This document shows positions 33,447-45,362 of a stretch of DNA of 64,000 bases, piece by piece (position 1 is the first letter of the stretch; every line of letters begins with the position of its first letter). The stretch comes from Centroberyx gerrardi (Eukaryota; Chordata; Actinopteri; Beryciformes; Berycidae), in the NCBI RefSeq assembly GCF_048128805.1, contig NC_135998.1:28541492-28605491 (forward strand), read 5' to 3'. The notes under the pieces were generated by a model, which had not been told where the DNA came from, ran no database searches, and saw only the letters and a program-made list of their open reading frames with translations. The translations under genes and the position numbers were made by a program.

Positions 33447-33581
33447 TTATCTGGAGCTGGTCTTGTTGCAGGAGGTCTTCTTCTCCACATTGAGATGGAT
33501 GGCCTGCTGCAGGAGTCTCATCTGGACTTTCTGCATCTGGAGATTGACTTGTTGAATTGTTTCCTCTGCAGCAGCCTGGGT
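33447..33581 (-). CDS. Orphan coding-like terminal exon, unassigned
   Basis: On the minus strand a good acceptor (CTCTCTGCCTGCAG) is followed by 44 open codons and TAA. The peptide is a charged amphipathic helix (for example QVNLQMQKVQMRLLQQAIHL) ending in a Lys/Ser/Cys-rich tail, so it looks like the end of a coiled-coil protein. I do not recognise the family. About 390 bases upstream on the same strand, 33969-33900 encodes a similar motif (LHLEEQMKLLQKAI) after another acceptor-like TATATTTACAG. Between them lies sequence resembling a LINE 3' tail (about 33612-33680). It may be a small gene, a pseudogene fragment or chance. Confidence 0.28.
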   Translation of the reverse strand, partial: TQAAAEETIQQVNLQMQKVQMRLLQQAIHLNVEKKTSCNKTSSR

Positions 33582-34303
33582 CTGCAGGCAGAGAGCATTC
33601 TTCTCCTTTGACTTATTGACTTTGAATTTAATTGAATTCCTTTGTCATTGTGCATACAACAGAATTTCGTTTAGCAGCAATCCAGTACCAATGAGGCAGC
33701 TTAACAAAGACAAACAGAGAACAAAAAGTGGCATATAAAAGTAGAATAAATAGATACGCAATATGCTTGTTAAAAGAACAGTTTAAAAGAACAATTTAGA
33801 AGGTGCGTCCATGTTAAAGAAAACTAGAACAGTAATGAAACAGTCTAAAATTATTATTGCACTGTTGAGAGTCCCTGACATGTAAGGTGCAGCAGTAATA
33901 AATAATGGCCTTCTGCAGGAGCTTCATCTGCTCCTCAAGATGGAGCTTTACTGAGTGTCCACAAGGCATTTTGTCTGTAAATATACACCAGGATAAGGGA
34001 AAATATCCTTTCGTTTCCAGGCTGGATAAGTCGTGCAGCTCCCGCAATAACTTACTCTGGCCCGAGTGTCTCTTTTATAAAACATAATGAGGATGATTAC
34101 AGTGTGATGGATGAACTGTGAGCGGTGGCACGGACTGTTATTTGCCGTTGTGTTCAGTAATGGGCAAATGTAGCATGGCTTTCCATCATGTATTGGTAGA
34201 GGTTTATCACATTATCTTATTTACAGGGTGCATTAGGCCTTTTAGTCTCAAGGCTGTTTATTTTTCTATCTGTCTGTAGTGAATGTGACTGCATGTGTGT
34301 GTG

Positions 34304-34338
<35 letters not shown>

Positions 34339-34434
34339 GCATGCATATGGTCATTTCCTACTTGAAGGGTCTGTGTTTGTTTATCGTCTCACTCTGGCTT
34401 TATGTTAGCTATGTTTGGTGTGAATAAAGGCTTA

Positions 34435-34652
34435 TTTACAGGAAAGTTATTAGTTATATCCTGTAAGAGCAATCTTGGGTCCTCAGGGCGCAGAGTACTG
34501 CTGGCTTTTCTCTCCTGTTAGGTAGTTAATTGCATTCACCTGGTATCCCAGGTGTAGACCAGTCCCTGATTAGCTGACTAGAATGAAAACCAGCAGGACT
34601 CTGGGTCCAGAGGACCACAATTGCTCTTGAGGGATATAACTTTCCTGTAAAT
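34435..34652. repeat. TIR element (about 218 bp)
   Basis: Left TTTACAGGAAAGTTAT and, after a small insertion, GTAAGAGCAATCTTGGGTCC are mirrored by GGACCACAATTGCTCTTGAG and ATAACTTTCCTGTAAA at the right. A TA target duplication is possible. No ORF. Confidence 0.8.
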
Positions 34653-34861
34653 AAAATAAATTTGTGCTCTTCTACAGTTCAGTTCAGCCATGTTTATCCA
34701 TTTTTTATCTGTAGATATTTTGTGATTTACCAGGATTGAGACTATGTATATTTATTGATGAATGTGAGTGTATCTGTGTGTGTGGGGACTGGGTGTAGAA
34801 GGAGAATGCAATGCAGGCAGGCACTCTGGCGCCCCGAACACATAACACCTAACATTCAGTA

Positions 34862-34863
<2 letters not shown>

Positions 34864-34926
<63 letters not shown>
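34864..34926. repeat. (GT)n microsatellite
   Basis: About 29 GT units ending in GCGCGCG. It lies in an otherwise gene-free stretch. Confidence 0.95.
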
Positions 34927-34928
<2 letters not shown>

Positions 34929-35850
34929 ATTTGAGAACAAAGAATGAGGGAGGGTCAAGAGCCGCACATCTGGAGCTGGTTGCTGCTGACACCACATTGA
35001 GGCTGTTAGTAGAATCGGAGATGCAAGGCAGAGGAGGGAAGAAGCCAAGTAATGGCATGGGCTGGAGGCTCTAAACAGTGTATTCGCATTAATGAACACT
35101 CCACATCACTGCAGTCAGTGAATTAGAACTAACATACAATGTTATATACTGTAATACTATTTCATACAATCAGTGATGTATGGTAGGTAAACTATGATCT
35201 TCAGCCGGTGATCATCATAAGGCAAACATCTACCAATATAACAAAACTCAACTCATTATATTTTCATAAAAGCATTGATTTATGCTTTCCCCCTTAAAAA
35301 GTCTATAATCGTATATACCTTGAATCATCAGTTTGATACTACTCACTTTAAAACATACATATATATAACCCTAACCCAGCCTAAAAAAACTGAATACATT
35401 GCTATAGTTCCTGTCCCAGCTCTCCACTACTATTTCCCAATAGCTTTTGCACAAGGACAAACTTAGTTGCCAGTGTTTGCTCAATCATGGGCCAAAACAC
35501 CAGCGTCTGGGTTGATGGATACATGTATTACAGCACACAGCTTGACTGTAATGACTGCTTGTGAATTGGCTCTAGTGACAATAAACAGAGCTGATTGCCT
35601 TTAGCGTTCAGCAGGATACAGTATACCATCGACGTTCACGTGTCCGCCATTCATATAAGCAAAGATCCACTGACACTCACCTTCCACCACCCACATGCAC
35701 ATACATGCACTTTCATGCCACATGACCAGATGGGTGGAGTTTGCCACTTAGGACAGTGCAATGACTGCCAGAAAGTTTAGACACAGGAAAGTATTACGTT
35801 ATTTTAATAAATGTATCTGTGGATTACTTGCAAATACTATCTGACCCAGG

Positions 35851-35950
<100 letters not shown>

Positions 35951-36556
35951 TGTATATTTGCATGAATGGGCTGTAGCAAGCTCACTTCAGTCAGTCCAGT
36001 GGAACCACAGCAGAGAAGAGTTATATTCATGGACATTCCCTATAAGCGCATTCACCAGATGGCTCCGTGAGCCGGTGAGCCAAAGCCACAGCAGCCCCAG
36101 ACCCAGCCCAGCGCTAACTACTGACCCTGTTAAACCACACACCCAGACCAGTCTGGACCCACCCAAACCTGGAGCCAGAGCCAAACCCCAGACTCTGGAC
36201 GGACCAGAACGACCAGGCCAATAAAAAGGCGCATTCCTCGTTACCAAACCCAACCTCAAGACCTTTTCCTTAGCTTAGTCCCACGGTGCTCTGCAGCAAA
36301 CACAGGTGCTATTCTCATCACACTCCTCCTGCAACCTTGTTCAATCCCTTGTTCCATTTATCTCTCTCTTTCTCTCTCTCACTCTTGGACATACTGTAAT
36401 GTGTTGCCCCCCCTAGTTTCAGCTCAGCATTGCTTTTCCCAGGTCCAGCTCAGGCCGGTCCAGCGCATCCCAAAAAGCTTTATGCAAATCAGACCCAAAC
36501 CTAAACCATAGTCCGACCAGATATGGGTTCACCCGATGGCCACACACTCTCTCCTC

Positions 36557-36588
<32 letters not shown>

Positions 36589-36760
36589 GCTGCTCTGATC
36601 CCTGGTAAGCAGAGGAACATCCCGAAGGCTCTCCGAGGCTGAAGCAGAGAAAGTGTGTAATTTCGGCGAGATTTGCAGCCCCGCTGAGCCTGACGCTAAT
36701 GACAGAGTCCCGGTTCAGGGTTGGGCAATAAGATAATGCATGGTAATGCTGTGAGCGTGT

Positions 36761-36793
<33 letters not shown>

Positions 36794-36901
36794 ATAACTG
36801 TATGTATTTATAGAATTGCCTGTAATGGAGTGGAAAACATTTTATTCCCTCTGCCTGAGGATGCTCTGTGTGTGGTCTTAGCGCATACACCTGTGATTCA
36901 G

Positions 36902-36940
<39 letters not shown>

Positions 36941-37653
36941 TGTGTTCTTTCTGGGAGCTGAATCGAGGATGAGCTCATCTCGCTTGGGGTCAAAGAGGTC
37001 GCTGCCACAAGCAGATTGTTGTGGTGTTGGTTGGAGGCTTTGGTGGTGGCGGGGCGGGGCAGCTATCCCCCTCCTGAATACTCCACCTAAATGCCTCCGT
37101 CCCAAATGCTTCTACCCCGCTGCCTCACTTGCTCTGACACTTCTGAACACTTCTTCTGCTTCACGTTCAGGTCTACTGGGGAGCAGGAATTCAGCTATTT
37201 TCTTCTGCACAGCTGTTAGGAGTATTTCTCTCCCCAGTGGTGACTGGTACTCATTCATAATACAGCTGTTTATGATTTGTTCTCAGTCTTTATTTAACTT
37301 GGGAAGTCCGTTTGACATCAATTATCTCTTTTCCATGGGGGACACAGGCAAGACAGGAGCAGCTTATTTATTTACATGGACATATTTATGCAGGCAGGAC
37401 AACAATGAACATATTTCAGAGTAGGAGCTAATATGCAATTATAAGACATCTCTTAACAATAACAACAATCTTCAATAGTGACAATCAAAACAATCTTCCA
37501 TAGCGCCAATAACTGCTTTAAACTCACTAATACTGATTATTTAGGATTCAGGTTTCTTATAGTCTCTTATATATATTTAATACAGGTGGGGAAGAGATCA
37601 TGCAGGTTTCCTAACAGTTTTCCTACAGTAAGCAGAAACAACTAAAGTCTCTT

Positions 37654-37699
<46 letters not shown>

Positions 37700-37858
37700 A
37701 TGCAAACACACACACACACATGCAGGCTCGTCCCTCCGTGAAAGAAAGAAAGAGAGAGTTTGAGACAGACACACCGCAAGCTACGGAATGTGGAGTTTAC
37801 ATGGGCAGCTTTATTTGGCCAGAAGAGAATGTTCCTCATTCAGCGCAGAAGCCACATC

Positions 37859-37907
<49 letters not shown>

Positions 37908-38091
37908 GCACACACACCCACATAAAGAATAAAGATGTGAAAACACCCACACAGAGAGCTCAGGCGAAGCAAATGTACAAAATAAAAGTGCCGTTCCAGT
38001 TGTTATTCACACATCATGTTCCTCCTGCAGTTCTACTATTCTTTGATCTCTCACAGTTTGCTTATAATTTCCTCATCTTGTGATCAGGGCC

Positions 38092-38228
38092 GAGAGTCTG
38101 CAGGTTTTTATTCCAACCAAACACTACAGCAGCTCATTCCACTGATTATCACTTTCAACCAGGAAAGGGGAATTGATCGGTGAAAGGAGCTGCAGTAGTG
38201 TTTGGTTGAAAAACCCTCAGTGAGACTC
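38092..38228. repeat. Foldback element related to 2414-2518
   Basis: The left arm GAGTCTGCAGGTTTTTATTC plus CAACCAAACACTACAGCAGCT is mirrored by AGCTGCAGTAGTGTTTGGTTG and a diverged GTGAGACTC end. The loop is larger than in the 2414 copy. Confidence 0.7.
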
Positions 38229-38335
38229 TTGGGACTCCATGGACCATGGTTGCTGACCTTGTGATTTATAATGTGCTGCACCAATATAGAGTGGTTGACT
38301 GGATTTATTATCATGTCACAACAGATCTATTCACC

Positions 38336-38660
38336 CTCTGTTTGGACACACCTGATTGAATGCACTGTGTTTTTCATTCTCTTAAAGCCATTTTGATCTA
38401 AAGGCTTCTGCTTAAATGCTTGAAATGTGTTTCTTAGACAAATATAAACAGTGAAGTTGATCCTATGTGTGAATTTCTTTCCAAAGCCTTTGCCTTTCCA
38501 TCGAGGCAAAGGGCGGCTACTTTAAAGAATCTAAAATATAAGATAGTTTTGATTTTTTTAACACTTTTTTGGTCACTGCATAATTCCATTTGTGTTATTT
38601 AATAGTTTTGATGTCTTTACTGTTATTCTAAAATGTGGAAAATAGCAAAAATAAAGAAAA
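38336..38660. mobile_element. Second copy of the 11056 TIR element, ends degraded
   Basis: From CACCTGATTGAATGCACTG to AAAATAGCAAAAATAAAG the sequence follows the stc1-intron copy closely, including the CCTTTGCC...GGCAAAGG hairpin. The outer TIR bases (CACTACCAGTCAAAA) are missing at both ends. Confidence 0.8.
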
Positions 38661-39013
38661 ATGAAAGTGTAAGAAAGTATAATTTGTGTTAGTATTGGTG
38701 GTTGTTTGCCTTATGATGATCACCAACTGGAGGTCATATTTACTCTCCTTTTTATTTAGCACTACATCACTGGATGTGATGCAGGCTACAGAGTTGGAAT
38801 TTGGGTCAAGTGTCAGTAAAATGTCAGGATAATCCACTGCTGTGTGTTTACCAAATGTTAATCGTCATGTTATGACTCTCATATAATCTGCGGAGCTCCT
38901 GTCTGAGGGGCTCGTGTGAAGGAATGTAAGCAGTTATGTCTTGCAGAATCCCATAATATCCACTGTATAACCAGGCCTAGTTACATTTGACCTAGTCCTC
39001 AATCGATCTAGTC

Positions 39014-39330
39014 CAGTGGTTCTCAACATAGGGTCCGGGGACCACTGGGGGTCCTTGAGGGGGGCTCCAGGGGGTCCCCAGCAAACTGATCAATTGTTAA
39101 ACTTCAGCATTATTTCATTTACAAGAAGTTAACACCATTAGAGAATGTAGAAGAATGACTGTTTTGATCATAGTTTCTCTGTTATCTCTCTACCTACAAT
39201 ACAGATAGTCATGGAATTCTGGACAAAATCATATCTGACAATAAAAATATTCTCAGATTTGGGTCTAAGACCGTGGCTCTAATGTGGACTAAATTAGGGT
39301 CCTTGATATGAAAAAGGTTGAGAATCACTG
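39014..39330. mobile_element. hAT-type MITE, complete, with 8-bp target duplication
   Basis: Starts CAGTGGTTCTCAACATAGGG and ends AAGGTTGAGAATCACTG. It is flanked on both sides by a perfect 8-bp direct repeat ATCTAGTC (39006-39013 and 39331-39338), the expected hAT signature. No transposase. Confidence 0.92.
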
Positions 39331-39339
39331 ATCTAGTCT

Positions 39340-42010
39340 ATTGACAAATAGTACAATTTCCATTTCTATATGTATTTATTTGGTAATTAAAATATTTAAT
39401 GTATTCTTTGTTCTCTATTAGATGATGAGTCAGGTATGTGCTGCTCTTGTCGACTTGTGTATGTAGCAAAACTTTTCTCTATGCTTCAGTGTTTCAGAGG
39501 ATATTATTTCATAAGCCCAGTTTTTGACTGTGACCTTCACTAGGCTGCACAGTGGTAGAAAACTCCTTAATTGCCAAGTTTGATTATCTCATATATTCTG
39601 ACTGGTGCATTGCTTATTCCTTGCCTTTTGTAAAATGACATAAATGATTATAGGTTGACAGGGACTCGTAGATCTAAGAACTATTTGCTGCTCAGTTTGC
39701 AACATGCTCACCCAGGAGCATGCATTCTGTATTCATTGTGCTGATTTTTTTTTTTTCTTATCCACTTTCATTTCAATTCAATTAGTGACTGTAAGAGGAG
39801 AGAAATAGGTTCCTGATCACTAGGATATAGGCTCAGCATTGAAGAGAAAGGCAGGTGAGGATGGCTGGCTTCAATAATTTCTCTAGAGCAAATAAAAACT
39901 TTGTAATACATGTATGTAATAGGGGGAATGTGAGGAAACAAATGGTTCATTATGCCCTGTATTCAGTTATATAGTGATTGGGTGCTTTGAAATACAAAAA
40001 AAAATGTGTTATTAGGATGATAATTTCTGCATGGAAGACAGATGTTCCTACAGTAGTGTAGTAGTGGAGTTGTGAACCCAGTCTGAAGGAAGACTGGCTT
40101 GGTCGCCATGTGACAGTGATGTCAGTGGAAGATATGTTGACAGTGACTCAACCTTTTTCCTTCAGCTGGTACTATTCGGATGAACTCATATCTGAGTGGG
40201 CTGCTGTCTCGACAACACTAGAGATGCAGATGAATGATGAGCAGGAGGAAGGGGATACTGGATGAGAGAAAGGATTGGGGGATGGTTTCAGGATAACAGA
40301 ACAGAGAGATGGGGAATCTACTACTGCCATCAAATGAAAAACTCTAATACATTCTAGGAGAAAAAAAGTGTGCCACTACTGAAACTAAATATGTCTTAGG
40401 ATGCCATAGTCTCAGACAGGAAAACCAGTGCCAATGAAAACAAACGCATGACCAGCACTGTTTAAGAATGTAACTGATTGGTTGATAATCGATTGCCTGA
40501 TTTACTAATTTGATAGCATTTGAATTTGTTGACTTTGCTTGGGCAATAAGCACTTTTCTATTTCCTGCCAGTGAAGCACCTTTGAATTTGACAGGGAATC
40601 AGAGAGAGACCAGATGGAAAGAGAAGTGGAAGGAGTGTAAGAATAACACTGGAATGGAAAAGTGTAACGGGGGAACAAACTTACAGAGATGCAGTGGGTA
40701 TACGCACTAAGAGGTTACATTTTGACAGCTTAGGCTATGTTGAATAAGCCTTGTGTTGTTTGTGTTTAGGACAATTTGAGCTTATGTATTCTATAGAGTT
40801 GGACAGATACAGAACATATATAGGCCCATCACTCATAATTATACTTCGCTAAAATAAATAAATAAATAAGTCTCCCACCTCCAGCTCAGGATATGACCGT
40901 ATTTCCCATGTAGGAGGAGAACATAACATTTTGTTCCACTTCATTCTGTAATTGAGCTTTTAGGAAATGAAAAAACAACCAATAAAATGAAGCCATATGC
41001 AAGGACCCCGCGTGAGTGATCTTCTCCAGGATACCTTCGCAGGTTTCCATGAGCGCTGCCAGAACAGCCTGATGCTTTAAAAACATGTGCAAGGATTTAG
41101 TGTCAGCTCCCAGATAGGGATGTGATTTAAAGGTTTGGGAAGCCTCTCTCTCCTCCTACTTGTCTCGCTGCCCATCCGGTCTGAACTGTTCAGACCGAGA
41201 ACCGGTTTCACCCTATACAGCGATCTAAGATGAGACGGTGATTAACTGAATTTCCACATACGCATAATTGCTAATATTAGGTCACGGGGAGTGGTAGGCT
41301 GTTTTGGAGTTTGGAGGTCTTGATTGCCATGGCGACTCTCTGGTAACGCACACATGCAGACACTGTGGCAGTGACATCAGAGATCTCATGGTGACAAATC
41401 AATCTGTTTATTTGGCGAGAAGCGGGCCCTCCTGGCCTTTCCAGGGTCGAGGCTGAAGACCAAAGGTGATGGGGTCCTTTGCTGTCCGAGGCCCCTGGGC
41501 TTTGAGGAGCTTAGACTGGCAAAATCATTCTTTTTTTAACAAAACCCCCCCAAAAAAAGATATATAGGCAGTTTTCCCTGTTTTATTCTTAGGTAATCCC
41601 TTTAAAGAGGTGTCAGAAAGATAGATAGATAGAAAGTTTTCCTCGTCTTTCCTTTCCTTTGTCCTTGAGAGATTGCATTTGACAAATGCTTTAGGGGAGC
41701 GGATACAGATTCAGAGGGCAAACTCTGTATTTGTGTTTTCTAAACTGCGGCTAACAAACATGAGTATTGCCCACTATGATTGGACCGGTGGCCCACTGGT
41801 GTTGTCTCCGAACCGCTAACCACCAATCAAGCCCTTCCACCCACAGCCTCATTTCCCCATGTAAACACCACCGCCACAATCAGCTCCAGTGGTTAGATAA
41901 ATGTCCTCGATACAAGACAAGCACAACAGACATGGCGAAGGAGAAGGAACATATCTGGATCTGGTGCTTGGAACAGAGCGCTCTTCTCAATGACACTTCG
42001 TTCTATCTCT
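39340..42010. other. Intergenic stretch with no gene seen
   Basis: AT-rich, with short random frames on both strands. No splice-bounded coding exon, no TIR pair and no RNA gene was recognised. Confidence 0.5.
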
Positions 42011-42620
42011 CAGTTTAACTATACAATCCTTGCAAACTGGCGACAGAACTGTTCCATCCTCTGTTCATCTGAATTCAGACAAAACTGAGTTCCTTGTTAT
42101 TGGCCCTGAACACATCTCTAGACTCATTCAGTTGTATCTTGTCTTGGGTCATCAGGCCTTCATCCAAACAGTTTAGGAGCCACCTTTGATTCATGGTTAA
42201 CATAGTAAAAAGCTGGCTCCAAGATCATTTTATCAATTTAGGAACACTGAAAAGATTAGACTTAGGTATATATCCACTTCTACATCATCTCACATTGACT
42301 TCTCTTGTTTCCCTCTGTCTCCTGCGCAAAATTTTGCTCACAGTTTATGGGCAAAGACTAAACACACCCCAATTTTAGTTTCTTGGTTGACTGTTAGTTT
42401 TATTTTTTTATTCTAATGATTACTTTTAAGGCTCTGCTAAATTTGGCTCGTAGCAGCATTTCCTATGAGCTGGGTCACAGCCTGAGAACCTAAAGCAGAG
42501 ACATCCTCGCCATTCAGAAGTCTCGGCTTAAGACCAAAGATACCCAGGTCTTTGGCATCCAGACTTAAACATTCCCTGCCTGAGGAGACTGGGTTGGCAG
42601 AATCGCTGTTACCTTTATAA
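42010..42620 (+). mobile_element. Degraded L2-like LINE fragment
   Basis: Forward frames contain interrupted stretches resembling the C-terminal half of L2-type ORF2: SDKTEFLVIGP near 42075, TFKALLNLA-like near 42423 and KSRLKTKDTQ near 42517. Stops and frame changes separate them. The 3' end is followed by a (AGT)n tract at 42641-42665. Confidence 0.55.
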
Positions 42621-42669
42621 TTGTTCTCAAAAAGAATCAGTAGCAGTAGTAGTAGTAGTAGTAGTTGGA

Positions 42670-44758
42670 GTTTTAGTAGCAGGAGTAGTACAGATGTGAG
42701 ATGTTTGTTCCCAACATTGCAGCCCATCCATCACCATACTAAGTTTGTATTACTAACACCACATCATTCACTATGGCAGCATCTCACCACTTGTTGTCCC
42801 AACAAATAACATATTGTGATTGGAACTGAGCAGTGCATTTTCCCTTTGTCTCAACAAAAAACATGAAACTGACACACACTGCAGTGGTTTGCGGTATTGT
42901 TTGCTAGACTTGTGTTCAGATCTGCAAGTCATGGCAGTGTAATTGTATTCAGTCATGGCTGACATTATAAATTATACTTAAAATTTGAAGTGTTAATGTC
43001 AGGATGTTGGGACTACTACTGTGATCACCTTTTCTAATTACTTGTTCTCCTGTCTGATTAAACATGTTCATGATGGGATGGCAATAAAGCCCATGAGTGA
43101 CTTTTGGTTGTGAATTAGTTCCAACAAGTGAACTGGTCACAGACCGATACACCACTGTCCTCTGCTGGAACAACCAGGTACCCCATCCAGCAGGCCTGGG
43201 GTGGAAAATGTGGGTTTTGCAATCTACCAGTCAGTGGCTGGATGATTTCTTCCCTGATGAAGACCTTATGGTCAAAACACGTTGGCTCTAAGCCATGTTA
43301 ATAAAGACTTTTTCATTTTCAAGCTTTTAGTCTCTTCCCTCCTTTACTTGATTTAGAGAGCCTTGGACTTTGTGTACACAGCTCAAGAGTTTACTGGAAT
43401 TTACTTCCAATAAATTCCTGGAGATTTTCAATCTTGATACATGTTTCTTATTTTGGCTCTTTGATTTGACTCTTTGACTTTCTTGCAGTTGGATAATTTG
43501 TGAACCTGGATTTGAAATATGCCAAACATCAATATATAAAACATACTTCACTATCCATACTCCACTCGTGCATAATTACTTTAAGTGAAGCATTGAGAGC
43601 TTCAGGACAGGTTTTATATTAGCCGAACAACAGAATATAGCTGAAATAGGAAATCATAATCAAACTCTATGTGCTAAACTCTATTCACTAATCAAGACAG
43701 GAAACTCCACTTCATTGTTTTGGAACCCGACAATTTGTTTTGACATGTACTGGTAAACTTTGTAGCATGTGGAAGAACCAGAAAGAGAAAATGTTTACAG
43801 AAAATGTTCATTATACATCACGACCATAAAATAAAAACAACAGCAGGAAAGACTCAATTAGACATCAAGTTTAGCACCTTAGTGGTGGTTCTGAAGACTG
43901 GTTTACATTCATATAACATTAACATGTAACATGCATCCAATGGCCAATTGAATAAAAATAATACACATATAGAAATTATGCATACACCACCTTGCAAAAA
44001 GGAATTGAGATATAAACTTCCCTGGAGAATGTGCTTACCTCAGTTTAAACTATACACCATGTGTAGACACTACACAGACATCAAAATAAAAAAAATAAAA
44101 AAAAAAATAGAATGTGATATCAGACACAGACAAAATGTGTCTGTCTTGTGCATATATTTATTTCAATTCTTGTTATAATTGTGTACTCTCTTTTGATAGT
44201 TTGTACATTGCATGGGACTAGAAGTATGGGGCAGCAATTTTGTTTGCTTTTAGTTTTCTTTGTCATCATATAACAAATAGGGCAAATATGGTGCGTTTCA
44301 ACAAACTATCATTAACAAGCATCTATCTGTTGGAGGTACCAGGATAGACATGGAGCTCACTCAAATGCACAGAATTCCACAATGACTGCAATTTAGATTT
44401 TATAAATGCAAAAAACTTTCTTTTTTTTTAAAATAGTTATACTGACAATTTTTCAATATACCTGGACTCAAATAGTAGTTCACATAGTAGTACTGACAAT
44501 CGTCATGTTTCAAAACAATAAAAAAAAAACTGTTTCCAAACTTTCCAATAAATTCCTGGTCCAAAAAAAATCTGTTTACATTCTGTTTTAACGTTAAAAG
44601 TTGCTTAAAAGAGGATAGTGTGCAGCAATTTATGTTGAATATTTAACCATTCATTTTTTGACAGTTTGACATTCATTGCTCATTGCCCACAGGCTTGGGG
44701 AGAACTGGGAGTGTAAGGAGTGTTTCAGGGCGGTGTGTGTGTACGGAGGGTTAGTGGT
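42670..44758. other. Intergenic sequence and probable kctd9 3' UTR
   Basis: No gene is supported. The part nearest kctd9 (about 44100-44758) is AT-rich, contains TTTATT words (AATAAA on the gene strand, for example about 44157) and is likely 3' UTR. A repeat-like segment around 43087-43310 ends with TTAATAAAGACTTTTTCATT, resembling a retroelement tail, not classified. Confidence 0.45.
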
Positions 44759-45325
44759 TTAGCGCACACTCTGGGACATGTGCAGAGGAGTCAGCATTTC
44801 CTCAAAGATGGCTCCCTTCACATTGGAGCCCCTCAGGTTAGCCTCCTGAAGGTCACATCCCGATAAGTCACAGTTCTGCCAAAGAAATGAAGCGTATCGT
44901 CTCAGAGACTCATAATTATTGTAAACAACATATTTGTGTGTGTCTGTGTGTGTGTGTGTGTGTGTATTCACCTCCAAGTCTGTCCCGGCCAGTGTAGCTC
45001 CCCTCAGATTGCAGTTCTTCAGTTTGGCGTTCTTCAGTGTGGCGACCCTCAGGTTGATACCCGTCATCTGACTTCCCTCCATGTCCACACCCTTCAAGTT
45101 GGCTCCTGAGAAGGTAGACACACACACACAGACACAAATTCATGATAAATTCTAATATAACTTTCATCTCTTTAAAGTTGGGTCTATGAAAAGAAAATGT
45201 ATGATGATGTACTTCACCCTCCAGATTGGCCTTGATTCCAGCAGGGTCCTCAAAATTACATCCCCTCAGAGATGCCCCCTCAGCATTAGTACACAGCATC
45301 TTCACCCCCTGCAGATTGGCCCCCT

Positions 45326-45362
<37 letters not shown>

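Noticed and set aside
36906-37424. 172-codon forward frame
   Set aside because: It starts in a (GT)n array; composition is low-complexity and there are no domain or splice signals.
42641-42665. (AGT)n tract as a coding poly-Ser run
   Set aside because: It is next to a LINE remnant and no ORF with domain content includes it; treated as a simple repeat.
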